Position numbers and translations under genes: made by a program
Source: Spinacia oleracea
Taxonomy: Eukaryota > Streptophyta > Magnoliopsida > Caryophyllales > Amaranthaceae
NCBI RefSeq assembly: GCF_020520425.1
Contig: NC_079491.1
Span: 9,659,143-9,723,142, forward strand
DNA length: 64,000 bases
Reading direction: 5' to 3'
Part shown: positions 56,094-64,000 of the stretch, piece after piece
Numbering within the stretch: the first letter of the stretch is position 1
Layout of the letters: every line of letters begins with the position of its first letter
Notes under the pieces: model-generated
Seen by the model: only the letters and a program-made list of their open reading frames with translations
The model's database searches: none
What the model was told of the DNA's origin: nothing

Positions 56094-58474
56094 TTACATT
56101 TTCAGATTAATATCCCAGTAAGGCCAGAAGAGGGAAGCATGATCTTCTCCTTGGAGCCCATAGTTGTTGGCGGGCGGGTCGGGATAATCGACGTCCCCGA
56201 TCTTCATGAAGACATGGGAAGAAGGCAGAAGGCTCTTGCTCAAGTAGTCCTCATCATCTTGAGAGATATCAGAGTGGTCTGCTTCGAAAGCATAGGTTTC
56301 ACTTGGCTCGCCGAAGGGGGAATGTGTAGCAGCATCCACATAGTGTGGGCTATCTGAATCAATAACATCACTCTTAACAGAACTCAGGTCTTCCTGTTTA
56401 CAGCCGAAGACAGATACTAGGTGATCCTCGGTTTCAGAAGCGGATTCAACGATGGGTTCTTCTTGTACTGTTTTGGGTTCAATGTTTGTGTTGAATGGTG
56501 CAGAGTGTTCTCCCTGCTTTTTCTCCTTCAGAAGCAGCTTGTCTGTCAGCTGAACTACCTGAATTCATTGACAGCAAGAAAAAAGAAGTTAATATCGTAT
56601 CATTCTTAATTCTCCGTAATCCATATCATATAACTAGTTTGAGTTATTAAAGGTAACCCTAAAAGAGGAAAAGATCAGCTTCAACAAAATTCACTATATT
56701 GGGTATCAAGTATTTGGCGAATTTGAGGTCAAATTACATCAAAAGGATAAAGTTCCATTCTTTTCACCTGAAATTCATTAATCTGAACTCGTTGAAACTA
56801 AGGCTCCGTTTGGTTTGGTGTAGAACGTTTACATTGCAAAATGATTTCCATGGGAATCATTTTCCAAGGGAAAACACAATTTCAAAATGGTTTTCCTTTG
56901 TTTGGTTCCTTAAAAGAAAATGGGAGAAAATGGTGAAGATTGAGGGGAAGAAAATCGTTTTACAACCTACCAAACAGAGCCTATTGCGGCTTATTTTAGT
57001 TGTGAGTTGAACTTGGGTAATGCCTAACCTGAACTCATTGGTACTAATCTAAACTTATTTACCTCAAAACTACTGTGTAAACTGACCATATTAATCAACA
57101 AAATGTCAAGCCAAGAATATCTTCAAGGATATTATTCAGAAATAGGTACCTCAGCTTGTAGTTTTTCCTTTTCCTGAAGGAGATTCTCATAGTCAGACTT
57201 CAGGTCGTTAAAGTTGGATTGCAAACTGTCGAAATCCTTCTCCAGTTGCTTCGTCTTCCACCTTGCTCTTCGGTTTTGGAACCAAATAGCAACTTGCCGC
57301 GGCTGCAAACCAAGGTCCTTAGCAAGCTGAACTTTCCTCTCAGGCTCAAGCTTGTTATCAACCTCGAAGCTCTTTTCCAAGAACTGGACTTGGTGGACAG
57401 TCAATCGCCGTTTCTTCTCCGGTTGGTGGAAGTAATCGTCGAAATCCTCATCACCATTCTCTTCTTGATCATATGTGCAGAAGAATGGCCTCTCTGATCT
57501 TTTTCCTCCAACAACATCTTCGAAACTAACCATCGAACTCGAACCTAAACGAACATCCATCACATGTTGAATTTAGAACACCTCAAATCAAATCCAATTT
57601 GGTCAAGAAAACTAAACATATAGTATGCCTAATTTAGGTGTAGACGTGTAGTATGACAAAGAGGGAGCACACCTACCTTTCCACATATAACCTATTGCTA
57701 ATCATTTCCAAACAACAAACCCCTTATAGCAAACACTCAATCAAACGTAATTAACTTCTATTTAAACAAGGAAAGAAAACCAGGCGGACAACCGGAAAGT
57801 CGGAAACATCCTATTCCAATTAATACAAAAACTTCCATGTCAAAGTGACTAATTTCCATTTGAGTAGGGGGCTGAAATTGATCTGGTAAATGGTAGCAGA
57901 ACAAAGAAGTTGACTTTGCAAGAACAAGTATTGAAAAAGATAACTGATAACTTAATCTAAACCAAAGCTCAAACACTAAAATTGCAGAGCAAGTATATAA
58001 TAATGATGATTAATACTATTAACTAAGTAAACAACTGAGAAGCAGAAACAAAAAGCAGACCATCATTTCATCTTTCTGGCAATAAAGAATCAAGATCAGT
58101 CTTTTGTTCCCCCATCAAACTCACAACAATTATACAACAATCAAAACAGTAGATCATAATTAACACAAGCAATAATCTTAATTTAATGAGAACAAATACA
58201 CCCATCTCATTAAAATATTCAAAACAACAGATCCAGAAAAAAGTTCAATCAAAATTCTCACATAAGCATTTTAACAAACACTTGGAGGGCAAAGGAGAAA
58301 AGAAGATATACCGAGAAAAGTAGAGGAAGACCCAGAAATGAAAAAGGGTTCAGGAGACTGAGAAGAGCGCGGGAGCCTCTGATTAAACAGCAAAGAAGCT
58401 CCAACACTACCATTACCACCACAACCGCCGGAAGAACCACCGCCAAAGACTCTTCCAACACCGGCACCCGCCAT
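56094..58474 (-). CDS. HAT5: HD-Zip class I transcription factor, HAT5/ATHB1-like, 3 exons
   Basis: Exons on the minus strand: 58474-58312, 57544-57150, 56558-56094 (340 aa, frame kept at both junctions). The N-terminus is Gly/Ser-rich, followed by [13 protein letters not shown], a phrase typical of dicot HAT5 proteins. The homeodomain (about 98-155) runs from [20 protein letters not shown] to helix 3, [13 protein letters not shown]. Directly after comes a leucine zipper starting [19 protein letters not shown] and crossing into exon 3 ([14 protein letters not shown]). The C-terminal third is acidic, ending in a Trp/aromatic patch ([15 protein letters not shown]) like the AHA activation motif of class I proteins. 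It should bind CAATNATTG-type sites as a dimer in the nucleus. The leader contains a conserved-looking uORF that supports the HAT5/ATHB1 assignment. Intron 2 carries a small MITE. Confidence 0.93.
56801..56982. mobile_element. Small MITE in intron 2 of the HAT5-like gene
   Basis: The left end is AGGCTCCGTTTGGTTTGGTG and the reversed right end is AGGCTCTGTTTGGTAGGTTG, enclosing about 180 bp. GGCTCTGTTTGG ends are common in plant Harbinger/hAT-type MITEs. The flanking TAA/TAT would fit a damaged 3-bp Harbinger duplication. The interior is a purine-rich AAAATGG text. Confidence 0.6.
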
Positions 58475-58519
58475 AACTTCCGCCTTCTAAGTAAATTTTA
58501 GCTAAAAGAGTTGCAAATT

Positions 58520-58531
58520 CTAAGAAGCCAT
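58520..58531 (-). other. Three-codon uORF (Met-Ala-Ser-stop) in the HAT5 leader
   Basis: ATGGCTTCTTAG lies 46 bases before the main ATG on the minus strand. A minimal uORF this close could further lower main-frame initiation. It may also be chance. Confidence 0.5.
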
Positions 58532-58592
58532 AGTCGATTAATTAAAATTGATGATTTTGAGGTGGAGCTAAGAAGAAGATGGGGGAGAATAT

Positions 58593-58673
58593 CTAGAGCT
58601 TATGACGGAAGAAGCTGGTGATGATGAGTTCAGTGATGTGGGAAGTGTGAGAACCCGGAATTCGCACCCCCAT
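58593..58673 (-). promoter_or_regulatory. Probable conserved peptide uORF in the HAT5/ATHB1-like leader
   Basis: On the minus strand, ATG at 58673-58671 opens a 26-codon frame that ends in TAG at 58595-58593, 118 bases before the main start codon. The peptide contains RIPGSHTSH and ends ITSFFRHKL. Arabidopsis ATHB1 (HAT5) is known to carry a conserved peptide uORF (CPuORF33) in its leader that represses translation of the main frame by stalling ribosomes. Position, length and the His/Phe/Arg-rich C-terminal end fit that element as I remember it. The leader appears unspliced between the uORF and the main frame. Confidence 0.75.
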
Positions 58674-58879
58674 CACTCAGAATAGCGAGATTAAGAGGGG
58701 GGATTTCTGGGATTTTTGTTTGGTTTTCTGGGAAGAACTGAAGAGGAGAGAGAAAGTGAGGAAGAAGAGTGATGATTTTGTGGAGGGAATGAAGGAGGAA
58801 GGAGGAAGGAGGAAGAACAAGACGACTATGGTGGAGTATTTGATTGGAAATTGAGGGGATTATAAATTAAAAAATATTA

Positions 58880-61800
58880 CGTCAAAAAAAAAGATGTGGG
58901 GGCCACTTTTTTTGTGCTAGGGGGAGTGGACATGGTTTTGCGTGTAATGTCGAGTTTGCCCTTTGATTGCATCATTGGGAGGAGAGAGAAAGATAGAGGA
59001 GGACGATGAGTGGGAAAAGTATGAAAATTCTATTACCACATGACCTCAATTAGATTCCTCTCCCCCTTTTTTAAGGGGGTATTCTTAATTGGTAAGGTTA
59101 GGGCTTGTTTGGGGCCCTCTCTCTTTCGGGTTCAAGTCGGGGCGGGTTGAGTGTCGTATATGTTTTCTTTTGAGGAGTGTTGATCTTTGTTTGTGATGAA
59201 TAGGAGATTGACTAGCGAAGTTGATATCTTTGGGGTTCATGTGGTAATTAGGCATGACGAACCGAATTAGGTTTAATGAGATCGGGTTATACATGACCCG
59301 CATTGTTAATGGGTCATCAACCCACTTCCCAATTTCTAAGTTCTAATCAAACCAACACATAACCTAGCTCAAGCCAAGGTATCGAAAGTAGTGAACAACC
59401 CAACCAGATCGAACTATGTCATTGTCCCCCTGATAAGCTTATCTCATATGCCGCTTACTTGACCCAACTATGTCACCCTGATAAGCTTATCTCACATGTC
59501 ATTTACTTGACCCAATACAATATAGACAGGCAAAGCGAACATCCCTACTTGCTAGGGAGTAATTAAGGGATCATGCCCTTTAGGTTTATAATTGATAAGT
59601 TTTCACATTCAATAACTTTAAGATAAGTTTAGATGCATTCCAACTTCCAAGTTCCAATGAGATCCAAAAGTTCAATCTCTAAAGTTTATTCTCTTGCAAC
59701 CATGTTCGATTTCATCCAGTAAGTTCTAATCAGGTTTAACAAGTTCTAATCAGGTCCAATATAAATTTAAATAAGTTTAGGTATCATCAGATGAAAAGAA
59801 CAAACCCTAAAAAAAATACAATAATTTGAGCCTTAAAAGGTAAAATAAAAACGTTACAATTGCATTTTAAACAAGATCGGGAGAAGGTCAATAAGTGTGA
59901 TAAGAAAACACATGTTTGATGTGTGTACTTGAAACGATGGTGTCTAGTCTATCTAGGTACTAAGTACACCATAATTATTGATTAAATTGAGTAGGACTAT
60001 AAGAGGTACAACATCTTGCCATTTGAAGTCCTAGGCTCAATCGAAATGTCATGTCACAAAACTCACTATAGGACCGCATACATGAATACATGCATGTTAC
60101 ATTGTTACAAAGTGTGCAACATTTACATTATTGGTTACTTGGTTAGCTACCAATCTATTACTATGAACCTTAATTATATGTACCGTGTACGTAACATATT
60201 TGTACGAGTACTTTTTTCTTCTACTCTAGTCCATTCAGTCTCTTGCCTAAAGTTATTAGTTAACCTATTCCTCTATTATAACGTAGCCGTTTCACACTTG
60301 AATGTATAGAGGCCTTGTAACCCTTAAATGTATGGGAATATAAAACTTTGTCTTCCAATTTACGTTCTCGATCGATTCTAACATGTTATAAGATTGGTTA
60401 ATCTTGCTTGTATTTCAAAAATTACAATTGCAAATGATTTAGCTTTATGCCTTGCATGTCGGGTATTCCGACAAGTGAAGTTATAATATGGTAAGGTTAT
60501 AGAGCCTTGAAAATTATTATGTGCACTCGGGTGCACCGAACACCCAAGATTATTTTTATATCCATTGATGATCTCTCTCATATTTTAGGCAAGAGGCTGA
60601 ATAGCCTAGAAAACAGCCTAAAGGGAGGAAGGCCATGAACTATTTTGCTTGATAGTTTATATACTATTCCCTTCATTCCTTGCAAGGTAGGGGAGGAGGA
60701 ATTAAATGGTAATCCAAGTCAACAACATGTACCATCAAGGCATCGAATTTAAGGGGATGTTTGGTTGAGAGTAGAGTATGATGGAAAAGGAGAGGTTTGA
60801 AAGTGTTTGGTTGAGAGAGGAATTGAAAGAATAGTTTGATTATAAAAAGCTAAATTTGAAAATCATAGGAAAATGAGTTTTTGGGCAAGAGATACTTGTA
60901 ATGTTTAAGGGGAAATGACTATCTATCCTAAAAAGTTGCTCATTTTTACTAGTACTTCGTATCCTTTGTAAGTTAATTCAATCAGCTAACATCATACATT
61001 CATACGGAGTATCTACCGGGTAAATGCAAACCGCTAACCCGCAACATCTAACCGCTAATTGCCAAATAATCTACTACATATGTGTTTGTGCAGGTCATCT
61101 ATTAGTATAACAACTCCAATACGAAGAATATCAATTGTTAACTTTGTTAATAAGCACACTTACCACATTTTATACTTTGTACATATTTTTAATCTGTGAG
61201 TTCCTCTTATCACCTTGATTCGAAAACGTTTACCAAAAGGAAATATGGCAGGAAAGTCGTGCACACTAGGCATGAAGCAGAAGTGTTGTTTTCATTGTGG
61301 ATAGTAGTAAATTTATACTTCGTTACACACATTGGCTACAATGTCAAACTCTACCTACCAGGCTAACACTAAGTTATACCCCGTACCACGTAGATCATGT
61401 ACACACTTAGACTATGTTCTCTTCTACACTTAGGTTATGGTCTCTTAGTATGATTTGATATGGTTTGATTTTTCTAGTTTATGGTCTGATGTGACCTGAA
61501 TTTTCCTGTCTAACCTAATAAGGTATGAAATTTTTAAGTCTAGTCTGATATAAGTTTTCTTGTAAGTTATTTGTATTTTCTGGTTTACAATTTTCTTATC
61601 TGGTACTCCATATAATTTACTCTGATTTTATCAAAAATAAGTAATATCCAATAAAAATAAGGTGAAGAAAACATCGACATGTGATCATAATTTAGAGATG
61701 ATCGACATTTGATCATAATTTAGAGAAAGTGGTACATAATTGACTATTTGAGCCATCCTGTATACACTTGACCATTACTAAACAAGACTAGCTCGGTTCC

Positions 61801-62880
61801 AAACTTGACTTTATCCGGTATGGTCCAATCCGGTCCGGATCCGAGTACACTCATAAGTGCCACCCATGGAGCCACTAGCTACCACAATACTAAAGGCATT
61901 GTGATAAGTAAAAGTAGATAAGTAAAAAGGTTGGTCAAAGCATGGAGCAATTACGTTACATTTATGAGATTACGCTTAGATTTCTAGTGGAGATATCCAA
62001 TCGTGATATTCTTAATTCTTACTCCAATATTTCAATAAGGGCAAATTGGGCAAAGTGTGGAAAATTCTAGAGTGGAGATGCAGATTGATATTTGACAACG
62101 AGGCAACAGGCAGAGAAAGACTAAACAAAGGAATATGTCCAAATCTGTCCAAATCAGTCGCCTTAGTGGTGGGCTCATCGCAAATGGGCCCAACCTTATT
62201 CTTGGAGTTGGGGCTCTGTACCTGGACCTTCTTATGGTTTCTTGTAAGATTAAGCCAGCTAGATCCAGCCCAAATGTTGGGCTAATGATCCATTCTATAA
62301 AGCCCATTTCGGAATCCAGGTATTTTTGTTGTTGTTGAGAAGGACTGAATGAGCAGCGAGGATAATATAAATTACAAATGTTGGGAAGAGACTCGAAATT
62401 AAAACATATCGTACATAGACTCTCATTCCTAATCATTAGGTCAAGACATCATTGATATTTTGAAATCTACATAGTATTTGGCAACTAGAGTGTAATTCAT
62501 CTTAGTATTGTAGCATATTAGTTTCACCGCGATATACTCCAATTTTTATTTTGTTTTAGTTAACTATTTATTATGTCTAAAACAAGTATGGGTAAGTTGG
62601 AACACAATAGAGATTTAAACTTTGGCTAAAATAAGGCCATTCCGTACATTTTTGTAAATCTCAAGAATATTTGGTGCATTATGAAATTATTTCGTGGATT
62701 TCGTAAAATCTCAGGGTCATTTCTATAATGTTATATTTTTATGGTTTCACCTTAAAAAAAAAAGTACAAAGGGATACGGATGGGGTAGCCGAGGCTAAAA
62801 CCTGGTTCATTTACCAGTCTGTCTTTCAAGTACTGAAATCAAAATGGTAGCCATGAGAAAATACCGCCATTATAAACCAT
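58880..62880. other. Intergenic DNA with decayed repeats
   Basis: No protein or RNA gene is supported in 4 kb. Pieces of GACCCG/GGGTCA-type repeats occur at about 59,100-59,340, a GGGATGTTTGGTTGAGAG-type MITE relic at about 60,755-60,850, and ACCTAGAT/GGTCTGAT-type low-complexity text at about 61,440-61,620. The open frames at 62,032-62,436 show no domain. Confidence 0.45.
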
Positions 62881-63107
62881 ATCATCAAGAAATAGAGCCA
62901 AAATAGAAGAAGCAACTACACTGAAACCACCAAAAGAAACTGGGTTTCAGTGCGGTGGAATGAACTCTTCAACGTTAGGAATAACAGCGCTGGTACAACT
63001 TAAAGCCATTTACAGGAAAATGCTCATTATATAATTGGATGAAAACAAAATTTAGGTTGAAGAAAGACAATTTTGATAAGCTATACATACTTCCCTGATT
63101 TTGTTGT

Positions 63108-64000
63108 TCAAGATTCTTCCTTGGCAAAATAACTTTGTGGCAAGGAGAAGTCCTCCTCACGCTGCGGGAATTCTGCATCCTCACCTTCTCCTCTCTAAAA
63201 TTGAAAAACAAAACAAGATTGATCACTATAAGTGACAACTTATATGAATACTCTGTGCATTACAATTAGATCTGATTATTGGACAGGGTAGTCCGATGGG
63301 TGTATGGTTTGGGTCATGTTAATAGGGTTCTTATTGGGTAGGGTTCTTATTGGACATGGTCTTTATTAAGGTCAATATAGGGCCTATCTTATAACACAAT
63401 CATTTTGAAAACTAAAATAGTTATGACATAAAAAATTATATGGACAGTTTCGCTGCTTCGTATTCACTTGTATTCGCATTTGACTCTTTTTTTTTCAATT
63501 TTCCTTGTTCGTTTATTGACCCTCCCACTACCGGCCCGATATTGACCCGTGACCTGCCCATTAGTAACCCGCTAAAATTGACCATTTCATTACCCGCACC
63601 GAACCTGACCCGACCCATCCAATAACAGGTCTAATTAAAATCTTCTAGCTGTATGCAGAGAATTTCCATATAGAACAATGGATAGTCGAGGGCCCAAGGT
63701 GTCGTGAATTTGAATGGTAAGCTAAATCTATAAACCTTCCAGCAAGTCACTGACTAAAGTAAATTGATCTTCAACAGCTTGCTTACCAGCATTTTCAGGT
63801 CGTAGAAACGGTCTAGCAAGCGCATAACCTCGTCAGCAGAAAACTGGCGATCAAAACTGTTTGAAGCAAAATGGGAAGGTTGAAATTATTTTAACCAGAT
63901 GTTAATAATTTCAAGGAAACAAACGCTTCACTGTAATGACGCAGTGCATACCTTCTCCGGAGAAATTCCATCATGCCATAAAGGGCAAAGTGGTGATGAA
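63108..64000 (-). CDS. EAF7/MRGBP-like NuA4 chromatin subunit, 3' part (cut by window end)
   Basis: Exons on the minus strand: from beyond 64000 to 63952, 63856-63787, 63194-63108. The first visible codons read HHHFALYGMMEFLRR, then SFDRQFSADEVMRLLDRFYD with LKML, and after the last intron RGEGEDAEFPQREEDFSLPQ, ending SYFAKEES. The frame is kept across both introns, with GT-AG borders. This matches the EAF7/MRGBP family, whose hallmark is an N-R-H-F-H-like helix, a predicted cullin/winged-helix-like core and a closing EEDFxLP motif. The family is part of the NuA4 histone acetyltransferase complex, and plants have a short version (about 130 aa; from memory At1g26470). The N-terminal half lies outside the window. 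The last intron carries a hAT-type MITE. I am fairly sure of the gene and less sure of the family name. Confidence 0.7.
63267..63633. mobile_element. hAT-type MITE in the last intron of the EAF7-like gene
   Basis: The left end is TAGATCTGATTATTGGACAG and the reversed right end is TAGACCTGTTATTGGATGGG. The flanking 8-mers ATTACAAT (63259-63266) and ATTAAAAT (63634-63641) match at 7 of 8 positions. The subterminal parts carry GGGTCATG / GACCCGACCC words. A partial relative lies at 19,212-19,345. Confidence 0.85.

Larger units (their letters stand above)
58475..58860 (-). other. 5' leader of the HAT5-like gene
   Basis: Read on the minus strand this stretch is CT-rich (CCTCCTTCCTCC, CTTTCTCTCTCCTCTTCAG), as plant leaders often are. 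It contains the 26-codon and 3-codon uORFs. The transcription start probably lies near or above 58,860; I saw no decisive TATA box. Confidence 0.55.

Noticed and set aside
56139-56357. Plus-strand 72-codon frame
   Set aside because: It is the complement of exon 3 of the HAT5-like gene.
62032-62436. 134-codon minus-strand frame with overlapping plus-strand frames
   Set aside because: No domain or leader; both strands are open over the same bases and no family is recognised.

Overview
The window is nuclear DNA from a dicot plant. Genes are split by GT-AG introns, intergenic DNA is AT-rich and full of MITEs, LTR retrotransposons are nested, and the encoded proteins belong to plant families. Repeat texture (many 'ACTCCGTA' motifs) would fit Caryophyllales/Amaranthaceae, but that is only a guess.

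Layout. (1) 1-3.05 kb: no gene; a GAACAA/AATGAACATT repeat field with a 473-bp tandem duplication and two GC-rich palindromic blocks. (2) 4.7-8.5 kb (+): a KDM3/JMJ25-type JmjC histone demethylase in one uninterrupted 1260-codon exon. (3) 13.29-18.93 kb (+): a 13-exon LRR receptor kinase of the FEI type (601 aa). (4) 24.02-28.07 kb (+): a 5-exon plastid HPP protein like the nitrite transporter NITR2;1 (235 aa). From memory, genes 3 and 4 correspond to the Arabidopsis neighbours At5g62710 and At5g62720, so this looks like an old conserved pair. (5) 28.78-45.21 kb: a Ty3/gypsy chromovirus whose pol region was entered by a 668-bp hAT element and, about 50 bp further on, by a 10.4-kb Ty1/copia-type element in the opposite orientation. 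All three insertions keep perfect target-site duplications. (6) 46.6 kb (-): tRNA-His(GUG). (7) 49.9-51.0 kb: a Mutator-like element with a perfect 9-bp TSD. (8) 53.1-53.6 kb (+): a 35-bp tandem array running into a TATA-like box and a small coiled-coil ORF of unknown function. (9) 56.1-58.7 kb (-): a 3-exon HD-Zip I gene of the HAT5/ATHB1 type, with a 26-codon upstream ORF in its leader that looks like the conserved peptide uORF of that gene. (10) 63.1-64.0 kb (-): the 3' part of an EAF7/MRGBP-like NuA4 subunit gene, cut by the window end.

The genes do not form a pathway. Two encode chromatin proteins (JmjC demethylase, EAF7-like), one a transcription factor, one a receptor kinase and one a plastid anion transporter. 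The rest is transposon-derived: Stowaway, CACTA, hAT and MULE elements, several with readable TIRs and TSDs and several inside introns. Exon borders were set by hand from splice consensus and reading-frame continuity.
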